A stretch of DNA of 64,000 bases from Methylomarinum vadi (GTDB lineage Bacteria; Pseudomonadota; Gammaproteobacteria; Methylococcales; Methylomonadaceae). Positions 21,452 to 31,489 of this stretch are shown here, piece after piece (the stretch's first letter is position 1; every line of letters begins with the position of its first letter). The stretch covers positions 558,001 to 622,000 of the forward strand of contig NZ_JPON01000001.1 of NCBI RefSeq assembly GCF_000733935.1, in the 5' to 3' direction. A program made the position numbers and the translations under genes. The notes under the pieces are model-generated. The model did no database searches. It saw nothing but the letters and a program-made list of their open reading frames with translations, and was not told the DNA's origin.

Positions 21452-22141
21452 AATAATGAACATTATCAAGTCACTATTACGGAAATCGAGCAATTGACCG
21501 GTTCCGATTCGAAAACAGCATTTACGAGGCAAACCCGTTGTATTATCGCGAGGATAACGCACAGCCTAATGAAAACGTCGTGCATGTGCCGGAGCGCATC
21601 GAGGTCTCGAGGGCTGAAGACATGATTTCCTCAGGGCTGAAGAGACAAACGCTTAATGACGATATCGTGGATATTTTCATTGCCTCGGCGATGGTCAATC
21701 CGGAAGGACCCGATGCCCATCACGAATGGGTGTCCTTGATCACAACTTGGGCAGTGAAACCGTCGATATTACCGGATGGACGCTATCCGACAACTCCTAC
21801 AAGAAGTTATTGCTCGATAACGTCTTGACGGATCCCAACGAACGCATCATGCATCCCGGCGAATCGGTGGCCATCAAGGACATCAGTCCCGTTCAGCTTT
21901 CGAATAATCAGGATATCATTATGCTGTGCGACAGCACCGGCGCCCGTATCGATCGAGTGAACTATAACAAGCGGATGGTGCAGAGCGGAAAGCCTGTGGT
22001 GTTTTTATCGCCTCGAGATACATTGACCTAAAAATAGCGACACCGCCACTCAGGATAAACCGAACGTACATTAAGCGAATCCAGTTTTGCCACGCATCCA
22101 TGCGTTCAGTCTAATGGCGTGAAAATGAATATAACAAACAT

Positions 22142-22552
22142 TTATGTTGAGTGGCTTTTTCTTTCCGAAATTCGTGTGTCAGATTCATCGCTCTTCAAAC
22201 GTCGGCCGCGTTGCTGAATCGGCGTAGTATTGTGCAGCATGGTGCAGAGGCGAGCGCGCTCGATGCCGGCCGCTTGATACACATAGCCGATCGCGCGAAC
22301 TTCATGGGCGTAAATAAAGTCGCCGTCGGGCGACTCGATCGCTTCCGGCGTCAACCGAAAACCACGCCACGGATTGCCCAGGCAATCCAGCCGGCCGCTC
22401 ATCAGTTCCAAGCAGAATCGCACGGCTTTGGGTGGACGCTGTTTTTTCCAATTACGCACGGTTTTTTCGGTGACCTCAAAAAAAGCCGCCAGTTCTTTTT
22501 CATCTCGGAACCCGGCATCGACAAGCAACCAGTGAAAATGGGATTGATTCAT
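22142..22552 (-). CDS. Small HTH protein, DUF3653-like, paralogue 1
   Basis: The start at 22552 is chosen because GGAG lies 6 bases before it. The 136-residue protein begins with a HTH-like part (EKELAAFFEVTEKTVRNWKK) and has a conserved LELMSGRLDCLGNPWRGF segment and a YAHEVRAIGYVYQAAGIERA helix. This resembles short phage-associated DUF3653 proteins, probably DNA-binding. Two close paralogues follow at 22761-23069 and 23359-23769. The role is unknown; a regulator or plasmid/phage maintenance protein is possible. Confidence 0.6.
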   Translation of the reverse strand: MNQSHFHWLLVDAGFRDEKELAAFFEVTEKTVRNWKKQRPPKAVRFCLELMSGRLDCLGNPWRGFRLTPEAIESPDGDFIYAHEVRAIGYVYQAAGIERARLCTMLHNTTPIQQRGRRLKSDESDTRISERKSHST

Positions 22553-22760
22553 CGGCATCTCCATGAAAACACGATTTTCCTCGGATATCGGCCAGGTAAT
22601 ATCGTTCTTTAAAAAGTTAATAGTTATTGATTGAGAATCGATAGTAGTTTGTCAGTCCATCATCACACGACATTTTTTCACATCACATGGATCGATGTAA
22701 CGTCCCAGTGCGTTGTGATGAGCGCCATCTTTGGCGACGCAACGGTTCAACAGGAATGTG

Positions 22761-23069
22761 TCAGTTCCGCGCCACACGTTTGAAGGGACGCGCCGTGTCC
22801 GTGATGACGGTCAACGCCGGTTTTTCCGCTTTCCGGCAACGATTGCCGCGGTGAATCGGCGTCGTTTGTTGCAACATCGGACAAAGCCGGGCGCGTTCGA
22901 TCCCGGCCGCCAAATAGACATAGGCGATAGCGCGGACTTCGTATTTCGGCAAGCGATAACGCTGCCAGTTACGGACGGTGCGTTCGGTGACCTCGAAAAA
23001 GGTTGCCAGTTCTTTTTCGGTTTGGAAACCGGCGTCACGCATCAGCCAACGGAAATCGGACGGGGTCAT
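22761..23069 (-). CDS. Small HTH protein, DUF3653-like, paralogue 2 with internal deletion
   Basis: The protein matches its neighbours through the HTH (EKELATFFEVTERTVRNWQ) and the YEVRAIAYVYLAAGIERARL helix, but the block of about 40 residues between RLPK and YEVR (LELM to FIYA in the paralogues) is missing exactly in frame. The C-terminal tail is also different. The sequence before the start (TTAGGTGGGCGTG) is identical to that of paralogue 3, including the ribosome site. It could be a functional short form or an early decay product. Confidence 0.5.
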   Translation of the reverse strand: MTPSDFRWLMRDAGFQTEKELATFFEVTERTVRNWQRYRLPKYEVRAIAYVYLAAGIERARLCPMLQQTTPIHRGNRCRKAEKPALTVITDTARPFKRVARN

Positions 23070-23205
23070 CACGCCCACCTAACAGGCACACAAGCCGATG
23101 GCCGGTTGATGCATCCAGCGAATCGAAAAAATAGACCATAAAAGATCGCGCACAATTTGGAAAAGGCGTTTGCGGCGACGATACGGAGATACTTTAGTGA
23201 TTTGA

Positions 23206-23221
23206 CATAATATACATTATG
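23206..23221. promoter_or_regulatory. Inverted repeat between divergent HTH paralogues
   Basis: CATAAT-ATAC-ATTATG is a perfect dyad in the 280-bp gap between paralogues 2 and 3, overlapping a TTGACA box at 23202-23207. It could be an operator for these HTH proteins. No binding evidence exists. Confidence 0.35.
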
Positions 23222-23358
23222 CGAAGTTATGGCAGAATGCGTGGCGCCGTCGTAAAAGCCTTCTTACGCTTTTTCACGTCATTCTTCGGTTTCTGTTTCC
23301 CATTCCCGGGTCAACGGAACGACACCGGCTCGGGGCGCATTCGTGTTAGGTGGGCGTG

Positions 23359-23769
23359 ATGAGACACTGTGATTTCCGTTGGCTCATGCTCGATGCCGGT
23401 TTTCATAATGAAAAAGAACTGGCCCATTTTTTCGAGGTCACGGAAAAAACCGTGCGTAACTGGCAGACGAATCGACTGCCTAAATCAGTATCGGCTTGCC
23501 TGGAATTGATGGGCGGTAAACTCGATTGCCTGGGCAAACCCTGGCGAGGCTTTCGGTTGACGCCGGAAGCCATCGAGTCCCCCGATGGTGATTTCATCTA
23601 TGCCTACGAAGTTCGCGCGATTGCCTATGTCTACCTGGCGGCCGGCATCGAACGCGCTCGCCTCTGCACCATGTTGAAAAACACCACGCCGATTCAACGA
23701 CGCGACCGGCGTTTGAAGAACAATGAAACTAACACGCGAGTCTCGAAAGAAAAACGCCACTCAACATAG
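23359..23769 (+). CDS. Small HTH protein, DUF3653-like, paralogue 3
   Basis: The 136-residue protein is collinear with paralogue 1 over its whole length (EKELAHFFEVTEKTVRNWQT; LELMGGKLDCLGKPWRGF; YAYEVRAIAYVYLAAGIERA). ATG at 23359 has AGG 8 bases upstream. It is divergent from paralogue 2. Three copies in 1.6 kb indicate local duplication, with inversion of one copy relative to the others. Confidence 0.6.
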   Translation: MRHCDFRWLMLDAGFHNEKELAHFFEVTEKTVRNWQTNRLPKSVSACLELMGGKLDCLGKPWRGFRLTPEAIESPDGDFIYAYEVRAIAYVYLAAGIERARLCTMLKNTTPIQRRDRRLKNNETNTRVSKEKRHST

Positions 23770-23898
23770 ATATAAGTCTTATTTGTTACTTCATGAATTT
23801 TACCGATTAATCGGTCTCCGCTGTACGGTGAGAATCATATCATTCACAATCGTTTCGTAGCGTGACCTCTTACTATACTATTCTAAGCGTAAGCTCAC

Positions 23899-24060
23899 TT
23901 AATAATTAATCACACGAGGCATTTCCTTGGCTTGCGCAATCCAGTCTTCGACCTGGGATAATGCGGGAACCCTTTTCACCAGGTTTCTTTCATCGTTAAC
24001 CTCGACCATTTTGGCATGCAGGTTGTCGGCGCAAAGCAACTTCACATGACGATTTACTGC
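23899..24060 (-). pseudogene. C-terminal coding remnant of unknown gene
   Basis: The minus strand is open for about 54 codons (VKLLCADNLHAKMVEVNDER through VEDWIAQAKEMPRVINY, then TAA) without a start codon. It stops being collinear with anything at the end of the helicase gene at 24077. I cannot name the family. Confidence 0.35.
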
Positions 24061-24076
24061 TCAGTATGCTTCCAAT

Positions 24077-25246
24077 TTATTGAATAAATTTCGATAACGT
24101 CCCAAACCCTGATATTGAACAAAATCGTTTTGCGCGGGTTATAGCTACATAGAGCAAAGAACGCTCACGCCATTCGTGTTCTCTGACTATTGTTGGATCA
24201 TCAGATTCTAAAATTGCTAACGGTAAAACCCCGTCATTAACACCAGCCACATACATCGTATCGAACTCTAATCCTTTGACCCGATGCATTGTTGCCATCC
24301 GGACACCTGCATGATTTGCATCATCCAGCGAATTATGATCGACTTTATAGTAAGCAATACCTGCTTCACCAAAGGCCATACTATAACGATCAATATCGAT
24401 GTGACGCCTAACTGCAATACAAGTCCTCGTCAGCTCTTCTGGACTCGATGCAGCTAATGAGTCGATTAAATAATTTAATTCTTCTTGAGCATTGTTAAAA
24501 CACTGAACTACAGGCTCAACACCCGTCATCAATGACCGATAGCCTTTTTGCTCATCTAAACCATCATCCAAATCATCAAAAGGGATCCCTTCCAATACCG
24601 CAACCGCAGCATGGCGAATTTGTTCTGTTGTTCGATAATTCACTCTGAGTTTATGACTACGCCCAACAATTCTGATATCACAATGACCTAGGGTCACCTT
24701 ACTACCGTAGATTCTTTGATGCGGATCGCCCACGATAAACAAGTCGTTACTATGCTCAGAAACAAGATGGCGAATTAATTTAAAAGCATTAAATCCAAAA
24801 TCTTGCGCCTCATCGACAATTAAATGCCTATCCCTAATGCCGGAAAATAACCCATCACTTGCTTCTATCAAATTTGACTTTACGCGCTCCGCCTCATCGA
24901 TATATTCAGACTCTAAAAATTGCAAAACCCCATTTTCTGGGTTGATTTTTAAAACTTTATTTTGCGCCCAGTGATACGCATCATCATGTTTATCAGCCCA
25001 TAACAGAATAAAAACGTTCCCCTTATCAGGTGCTAATACAATCGCCCGATAAGCTTGATCAATTCTTACCGATCGCAAATTTTTATCTCGAGCAGCTTGA
25101 ATCGTTTCATAATTAATCCCAGGAGACTTCGGATCATGACGAAACTGCTCCATGAATTTAACAGCCTTGTCTTGCTGAGCTTTAGGCAGTTTTAAGACAC
25201 TAGTAAAAAATTCTGATGAAATAGCAACTTTTGGGCTGATTGACAT
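24077..25246 (-). pseudogene. UvrD-like helicase with RelE-like N-terminal domain, motor motifs deleted
   Basis: Residues 1-100 resemble the RelE/ParE fold found in front of a subgroup of UvrD helicases (INYETIQAARDKNLRSVRID; VFILLWADKHDDAYHWA). From about residue 140 the helicase motifs II to VI are present (HLIVDEAQDF; FIVGDPHQRIYG; VNYRTT; MATMHRVKGLEFD; LLYVAITRAK). The region with the Q motif and the Walker A loop is absent: the text jumps from LFSGIRDRHL straight to IVDEAQDF. About 250 residues are missing compared with full-length relatives as I recall them. The frame is open, so a shortened protein may be made, but it cannot hydrolyse ATP. Confidence 0.7.
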
Positions 25247-25299
25247 ACTACCTACTCATTATTGTTTTTTTAAATGAATTTTTTTACGTACACACATCG

Positions 25300-26303
25300 C
25301 TATTTTTTAAATAAATTAACAAAAGCGCTGCTATCTTCTTGCAATGCAGGACTAGTAAAAACAGTCCATCCCATAGCTGTAAAAACTGACTGATCTTCCA
25401 ATACATCATCGAACAAAACGGCAATTTTTTGATTTGTCCATGCTAAAAAAGCCTCTGCTAAAACTTCCCCTTCTTCATTTTCAAGCTCATACCCCAGAAT
25501 CGGTATTTCTACTCCCAAACTCGAAAGCAACACAATTAATGCCCGTTCCTCGTCACTGACAGCATCAGCCAACAATTCATCCCAAGCATCTCCGCTATCT
25601 TCAGTCGTTGTTTTATTCGATGCCAGACCGGAATAAAGACTATTCGCAATCCCCTTGATAGTAAAAAAGCAGCTGAGCGATTGAAATTGAAGTAGGTTAA
25701 TCATCCGTAAAAAACCATTCCATTGTTGCTTATCCAGGTCACTATCAGTAAGCTCCGAGGAATCATCAAATACACAATGCCCAGCTAGTTGATGCATATT
25801 GCCTGATTTGATAGCTGATTTATCTACAATCCAGCCCAAATGGAAACGCTGCCAGCTCTCTCCCATAACAATGCCTTTTAAGCATCCTTTTTTATCTCCA
25901 GAGAGCCACAAGTTTCCAAGCTGAGTCTGCGCATAATCCGGCAACTCAAATTCCTGATAAAACGCTTCGTTACTGGAAGGTGTTGAGCATGCCTTCAAAA
26001 AACCACCAAAAACAAACGCAGATGCAAAGGAATTCCATGCCGAAAAACATGGCTGGCTAAGCCATTCGACCAACCAATAAAAACTAGAACGACTTTTTAA
26101 TTCCATCAATGACCGAGCATTAAACTTCTCAAGAAAAGCCTCTAACTTTTCTTTTGGCATGCCAAGAAATAAATCGAATTGATCAACTGATTTATCTTCT
26201 AATATGCTCTGTACATCTTCATACGATAAAGACCAAACCAAAAACTCATTCGAAGCTAAGATCGCTAAACGTTGCGCACTATCCTGATCAACTCTATCTT
26301 TAT
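25300..26303 (-). pseudogene. C-terminal fragment of a large protein upstream of the UvrD-like helicase, cut by IS1182
   Basis: About 334 residues remain in frame from the IS border to a stop 53 bases before the helicase gene. The text (FLVWSLSYEDVQSILEDKS; GCLKGIVMGESWQRFHLGW; EIPILGYELENEEGEVLAEA; FTAMGWTVF) shows no catalytic motif. It may be the back half of a DEAD/DEAH helicase-like partner that accompanies RelE-UvrD proteins, but this is inference from position. All upstream sequence is lost at 26304. Confidence 0.45.
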
Positions 26304-28047
26304 GAGGGTGTCGTAAAAGCCCCAACCAGCTACACATACGGTAAAATAACCCTATCCAAACCTATTAGAAATAGATCAATGGCAGCCGAAGCGAACATTA
26401 GACCCGTCAAGACATTGTATAGCGCCAAGCAATATTCGCTATTCGATGAATGCGAGGTTGAACCGTTACCTGAGTTGATCGCTCAATCGATCTCAAGCGA
26501 ACCGATGGCCCGTTTTGAAGCGCCCGACCCGCGCGGCTTATCGATCAACGGTAAACCGCTCGGCGAACATCTGGAGCACGCCGGCTTAACCATCCCGTTG
26601 AAATTGCGCCCCTTCTTGCAATCGCTATCCTTCGCCGAGTTCGAAGCCCGTTATCGGCCCGGCGGGCGTCCGCCGTATGCGCCATGTGCGATGGTGGGGA
26701 TCATTCTCTACGGCCTGTTACAAGGCATCAGCAGCCTGCGCGACTTGGAGCGTTTAGCTCGAGCCGATGTGGGGTGTTGGTGGCTAAGTGGCGGTATCAT
26801 GCCGGATCACTCCGTCATTGGCCGTTTCGTCCATCAGCATGCCGACTCATTGACGACCGAATTTTTCGATCAACTAACGCGTCGTACTTTGAAAGTCACC
26901 GGCTCCGGCACGACGGCGTTGGCGGGTGACGGTACCGTGATCGAAGCCATGTCCTCCCGGTTTCGATTGATGAAGGAAGAAGCGCTCAACCAAGCCTTGG
27001 CGCAAGCGAAGGAAGCCGCGCAAGCCAACCCAAACGATGCGGCTGCGACTAAGCGTTTGAACGGTCTGGAACAAGCCCAAGCCGAGCTAAAGTCTCGCCA
27101 GCAAAAACAAGCCGCCAAAGGCAAAGATCCGGCCAAGACCCAAGTACAAAGCAACGAGCCGGAGGCGGTATTACAGCCGCAAAAGAACTCCAAAGACTTT
27201 CGCAGCAGTTATAAACCGTCGGTATTGGCGAACGACAATCGAGTGATCGTGGCTTGCGACGTTCATCCTTCCAGTGAAACCGAGGTGGTGCCGGGCTTAC
27301 TGGATCGCGCCCAAGCCCTGGGAGGCGTCGAAACAGCTCTGTTCGATGCTGGCTATTTCAGCAATGGCGTCTTGGATACTGCTGAGCAACACAACATCGA
27401 ATTGCTTTGTCCGGAAGGCCAAAGTGAAGGAGACGATTGGAACAAACAATCCAACAAACAAATCCCCAAAAGCCGCTTTATTTATCAGGCCGACGACGAC
27501 ACTTATCGCTGTCCGGGGCAACAACGCTTGACTCGCCGTCACACCTGCAAAGGCGGTAAAAGTGGCCATGCTTATACCGTCTACGCCTGCGATGCCTGTT
27601 CAGACTGTCCGCTGAAATCCCAATGCACGCGTAGCGAAAGCGGTCGCACCCTCAAACGCTATGACAGCGATACACAAAAAGAAGCCCTGCGCCTGAAAAT
27701 GGCCCAGCCCGAACCTCGGCAACGCTATCGACAGCGGCAGGCCATGGTGGAGCCCGTCTTCAGTCAGCTACGCGGTCGCCAAGGCTTGAATCGCTTTCGC
27801 CGTAAAGGTTTGGCGGGCGTCAAAGTGGAATTCGCCTTGCACGCCATGGCCTACAATCTGAGCCGCGCCTTAGTGGCAGCTCTTTTTCGCGCTTTATATC
27901 ATTGGCTTAGCCGGTTTATGAGCTCGTTTGACCGAAAGTTCGACATTTGTCATGGTTAAACTACTGACTTGCCAGCTTCGCCGGCCGTGGGAAATACGGC
28001 CGGTTTCCAGTGGTAAATCAAAGAAATTGGGGTTTTACGACAGCCTC
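26304..28047 (+). mobile_element. IS1182-type insertion sequence, copy 2
   Basis: Same 1,744-bp length and same ends as copy 1, in opposite orientation. No target duplication is seen: the left flank ends TTTAT and the right flank begins CCTTCG. The two sides belong to different broken genes (helicase partner and MobH), as expected after recombination between IS copies. Confidence 0.88.
26379..27959 (+). CDS. IS1182-family transposase, copy 2
   Basis: The 526-residue frame is intact and starts at the same ATG as copy 1, 30 bases after a conserved ACGGTAAAAT stretch. The N-terminal extension of the open frame (26154-26378) runs into the neighbouring gene and is not part of the transposase. Substitutions relative to copy 1 are few (QSISSEPMA here). 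Confidence 0.92.
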   Translation: MAAEANIRPVKTLYSAKQYSLFDECEVEPLPELIAQSISSEPMARFEAPDPRGLSINGKPLGEHLEHAGLTIPLKLRPFLQSLSFAEFEARYRPGGRPPYAPCAMVGIILYGLLQGISSLRDLERLARADVGCWWLSGGIMPDHSVIGRFVHQHADSLTTEFFDQLTRRTLKVTGSGTTALAGDGTVIEAMSSRFRLMKEEALNQALAQAKEAAQANPNDAAATKRLNGLEQAQAELKSRQQKQAAKGKDPAKTQVQSNEPEAVLQPQKNSKDFRSSYKPSVLANDNRVIVACDVHPSSETEVVPGLLDRAQALGGVETALFDAGYFSNGVLDTAEQHNIELLCPEGQSEGDDWNKQSNKQIPKSRFIYQADDDTYRCPGQQRLTRRHTCKGGKSGHAYTVYACDACSDCPLKSQCTRSESGRTLKRYDSDTQKEALRLKMAQPEPRQRYRQRQAMVEPVFSQLRGRQGLNRFRRKGLAGVKVEFALHAMAYNLSRALVAALFRALYHWLSRFMSSFDRKFDICHG

Positions 28048-29087
28048 CCTTCGACGACGGCTGGCCAGATCGCTTTGTCGCCATACGGGATCAGTACGCC
28101 ATGCTCTTGGAGTATGTCGAACATACGGCCGTTTTTCGTTGGTATGCCGGAGTGCCCTTCTTGGGTTAATTGATCCCTGGTTGCATCCACGGTTCGTTTG
28201 CTCACCAACCAACAGTCGTCGCCGCTAACCCATCCGGCCGCGCCGTTCCGGTTTAACGGTAGTTCCCCTTCGTTCAATAAATGGCGTAGAGCGGTCAACA
28301 TCTTTTCGTGCAATGGTTTTGTTCTGACGGCCGGCATCCGGCTGGAATCGGCTCCCAGGTTCGTCGCCACCGATTTACTATCGGCAGCGCCAACAATCTC
28401 GCCGATCGATGACGCATTTTCGATATCGCCAGATACGCAAGCCAGCCATTGTTCAAAAATGTGTCGATCGCCGGACAACCAATTTAAAGCGTATGACGGA
28501 ATGATTCGATGGATTAACAGCAGCGAGGCTTTCTCATGCAGGCGGTATTTCCGTCCGCGTTGGAACTCCGTGCTGTACCATACACCCTGCTCGTCCAAAA
28601 ACGAATCCCAAGGCGACCAGGGTATTGCCTTGCGATCGGCATCGTAAACCGTCACCGATTGATCGACGGCGACTTTGGCCAAGTCGTGTGATAATGCGGC
28701 CAGAAAAACGGCGTAAGTCCATAAATCCTGTTTGGCGGCTATCTCCTCGGCTCCGCCGCTTTCGGACAATAAATAAGATCGTCGGATCTTCAACGCATTC
28801 ACGCAGACTTCCAAGGTATGCGTTAGCATTCCTCCTGGGCCGGCGTGGTGATGCACTTCCGAGGCTGGAAGCAATTGCACGAATCGCGCGAAATTCCGAA
28901 TGGTGTGAAGATAATAGCGGTTGAAATTGCGTTCCGACAAACCGGCCAATTCATCGATTTGCACCATCATTCCTTGATGAGGAGACAACAAATCGTCGAC
29001 ACTTCGAATCGACAAAATTCCGGGAATATCCGGCGGTACCGCTTCGGATTTAGCCTTGTCTTTTTTCAACCAGCTAATATTCAACAT
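28048..29087 (-). pseudogene. MobH-family relaxase fragment (TraI_2/HD-type), C-terminus lost
   Basis: MobH relaxases start conjugative transfer of integrative elements such as SXT-like ICEs and IncH-type plasmids. The N-terminal domain is recognisable by the histidine cluster EVHHHAGPGGMLTHTLEV and the metal-binding pair in ALSHDLAKVAVD, and by the conserved FLDEQGVWYS region. The start at 29087 is one base after the resolvase stop. The open frame runs into the IS1182 border at 28047, so the C-terminal part is missing. It shows that an ICE or conjugative plasmid once occupied this region. Confidence 0.75.
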
Positions 29088-29088
29088 G

Positions 29089-29706
29089 TTATTGCTTAAT
29101 CCCCAACACTTTTTTGCCAAATTCCCGCAAGGAGCCGTCAGGACCGACATAGCGATACAAAGTAGGCTTGGTGATACCTAATTCCTTACAAAGCTCAGAG
29201 ACCACGGTTTCGCGCTTCCCCATCGAGGCCTGTGCCTGTCTGATTTGCGCTTTTGTCAACGAGGGCTTGGCTCCGCCTTTCCGTCCCCTGGCCCTAGCCG
29301 CAGCCAGTCCTGCCTTCGTGCGTTCGCTGATCAAGTCCCGCTCGAACTCTGCCAGCGCTGCAAAGATGCCGAAAATCAATTTTCCGTTTGTCGTTGTGGT
29401 GTCGATATTAGCGCCCTGCCCCGCTAATACACGAAAACCGATATCCTGGTTGGATAGCTCGTGAGTGGTCGTGACCAGGTGTTTTAAATTCCTACCCAAT
29501 CGATCGAGCTTCCAAACAATCAACGTATCACCCGACCTCAGCGCTTTCAAACAGGCCTGCAATCCTGGCCGATCATCTTTGGTTCCGGAAGCGTGATCGG
29601 TATAGATATGATTTTTCTCGACCCCAGCCCCCAGCAACGCATCGATTTGCAAATTCAGCATTTGTGATCCGTCCGCTTTAGAGACTCTGGCGTAGCCGAT
29701 TAGCAT
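29089..29706 (-). CDS. Serine recombinase (resolvase/invertase)
   Basis: The 205-residue protein has a complete catalytic domain: GYARVSKADGSQMLNLQ with the active serine, WKLDRLGRNLKHLV with the conserved Arg, and AEFERDLISERTKAGLAAAR leading to the E helix. The C-terminal HTH (VVSELCKELGITKPTLYRYV) is present. It is followed after one base by the MobH fragment. The AT-rich upstream region has dyads that could be its recombination site. It is distinct from the transposon tnpR at 16119. Confidence 0.9.
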   Translation of the reverse strand: MLIGYARVSKADGSQMLNLQIDALLGAGVEKNHIYTDHASGTKDDRPGLQACLKALRSGDTLIVWKLDRLGRNLKHLVTTTHELSNQDIGFRVLAGQGANIDTTTTNGKLIFGIFAALAEFERDLISERTKAGLAAARARGRKGGAKPSLTKAQIRQAQASMGKRETVVSELCKELGITKPTLYRYVGPDGSLREFGKKVLGIKQ

Positions 29707-30047
29707 CTTCCTCCCGTTTCAAGAACGATCGTTTATGAAACTCCTGAGTTTTACTGAAATTTACTACTAAAAGTAGTAATAAAACAAGTAAAATTAACAA
29801 AGTAATGAAAAAGTATGTAAAACTACTTTGATACTTTAACAATCAAGTTCTGATACCCTTCAGAAGAGAATTGTAAGAATCAATTATACATGAGCAGCAT
29901 GATGAATCCTGAGCTTGCATCGGTTTTACCAGATATTTATCACACCAGGTTTGTTTAGCCACTGGCCTTATTCCGTGAATGGGAACGAATTAGTTCTCCA
30001 GGCACTATCCGTGAAGTAGAAAAGGTGTTTTTCTCTGAAGTTAATTA
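29707..30047. other. AT-rich region upstream of resolvase with dyads
   Basis: Between about 29758 and 29842 several AT-rich inverted segments occur (TTTACTACTAAAAGTAGTAA; AAAGTAATGAAAAAGTAT; AAACTACTTTGATACTTT). This fits a resolvase-binding site array. The rest holds no supported gene. Confidence 0.4.
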
Positions 30048-30581
30048 TTAGGCTGCAGCGCTTGTCGGGTCTGTCACCTCCCAGTTGTTGATCTGTAATT
30101 CATTTTGTAATTGCTTAATCCAATTGACAATTCTGGTTGCCGTCAAATCAGCCAGTCTATCTTCATCTAAGGCTAATCCCACAAAAGTTTTTCTATCAAT
30201 CAAAGCTTTGGCTTCAGTAAAATGATAATTCTCAGCCGGCCAATGTCCGAGCAGTGTCGCGCCTGAAGAACTGACTCTTTCTGCCAGCGCCCCCATCGCG
30301 TTGCAAAAGTATTCACCCCAGTCTTCTTGGTCTCCTAATCCATAAACAGCAAACTTAAGACCGGTCAGATTAAGCTTGGTAAGCTCTTCCGCATTATCCT
30401 GCCAATCGGTTTGCATTTCGCCATCATACCAAGTGGGAATATCCAAAATGAAAAAATCGTATTGTCTCAGCACATCAGTTAATTCTATAGTGTGGACTTG
30501 ATGGAGGGTAACGACTTCCTGACCGATTTCATCTTGTATCATTTTCGCGACCGTTTCCGTATTACCGGTATCGCTGGCATA
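30048..30581 (-). pseudogene. Long-chain flavodoxin, 5' end removed by IS5 element
   Basis: The fragment contains the FMN phosphate loop ASDTGNTETVAKMI, the FILDIPTWYDGEMQTDW 50s loop and the VYGLGDQEDWGEYFCNAMG 90s loop, so 177 of roughly 184 residues remain. The IS5-type end begins at 30582 and replaces the first strand and the start codon. Flavodoxins replace ferredoxin as electron carriers, often under iron limitation or for nitrogenase. Without a start it is probably not expressed. The extra N-terminal residues of the open frame (MVVGRPVFK and on) come from the IS. Confidence 0.85.
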
Positions 30582-30880
30582 GGCTTTGTTGCATAAATCG
30601 GCATAGCCCCCATATTCGAGGACATGGAAAAGAAAGGCAAGCAACGGTACAAGCTTAAAAACTGGTCGGCCTACAACCAAGCGCTGATCAATCGAGGTTC
30701 GCTCACGTTATGGTTTGATGAATCAGTCGTTCAACATTGGCATCAGCCGGAAAAAACGGGGTATAGAGGCAGTCCGATGACCTATTCTGAGATGGCGATC
30801 CAATGTGCACTCACTCTCAGAGAAGTGTTTAAACTGACCTTGCGAGCGACGCAAGGATTTTTGCTATCGCTGATTCAGCT
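30582..30880 (+). mobile_element. IS5-family fragment (one end plus transposase N-terminus)
   Basis: GGCTTTGTTGCATAAATC at 30582 is the classic IS5/IS903-group end. From 30624 the frame reads KLKNWSAYNQALINRGSLTL and MTYSEMAIQCALTLREVFKL, the N-terminus of an IS5 transposase (DDE_Tnp_1-associated domain). It is cut at about residue 86 by the IS200 element starting at 30881; the remaining part is absent. Confidence 0.85.
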
Positions 30881-31471
30881 ACTAAACAACCACCCGCTCA
30901 AGCGGGTGGGTTCCAATAACGGACTGAAAGTCCGGATACGCGTCGACTAAACGACGCGTCTTAGTCGGGCTCCAACTTGAAATTATCGTTTGGATTAGGT
31001 TCAAAGTGATGCTCCAAATATTGCTTTATCATCTCATCAGTCATTTGCCCCTTGTGGCGCAAAAATAACCGCGGGCCCAAAAATGTCGACCCCAATATCG
31101 CTTTTTCAAGTGCGGGAACTCTTCGAGCAGATAACTCGAAGTTCGTCCCTTGATTCGCCTCATGATTTCGCTTGGGGCCATAGTTGGTGGTGCACTCACC
31201 AATATGTGCACATGATCTTTGCTCACGACACCTTTGATAATCCGTATCTCAAAGGCTTCGCATGTCTGCCGCACCAAGTCTCTCACTCGTTCGGCTATTT
31301 CGCCCTTCAGCACTTTATAACGATACTTCGTAACCCAAAAAAAATGATACTCAATTTGGTAAACCGTATGGCTGCCGTATCTATAGTCCATCGCCACCTC
31401 CTTGGGCAAATTATCGCAGCTAAAGCTGACCGGCTAAAGCCGGTGGTTTAAACCTTAGGATGGATAATTAA
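30881..31471 (-). mobile_element. IS200-group element, copy 1
   Basis: The 591-bp element has hairpins at both ends: CCACCCGC-TCAA-GCGGGTGG near 30890 and CAGCTAAAGCTG plus CCGGCTAAAGCCGG near 31418-31442. It encodes only a HUH transposase. It is one base shorter than copy 2 at 49030-49621 and otherwise nearly identical. IS200 elements do not duplicate their target. Confidence 0.85.
30961..31409 (-). pseudogene. IS200 TnpA transposase with C-terminal frameshift
   Basis: The Y1 HUH transposase has its metal-binding HVHIL motif (VSKDHVHILVSAPP) and YHFFWVTKYRYKVLK N-terminus. After ARGYFCATRGK a stop follows at 31041-31043. Copy 2 keeps one more base and reads CATVGQMTDEMIKQYLE in the same place. 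The lost base therefore removes about 27 C-terminal residues, including the helix after the catalytic tyrosine region. Confidence 0.8.
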
Positions 31472-31489
31472 TATCCTAGCTTCCTTTCT

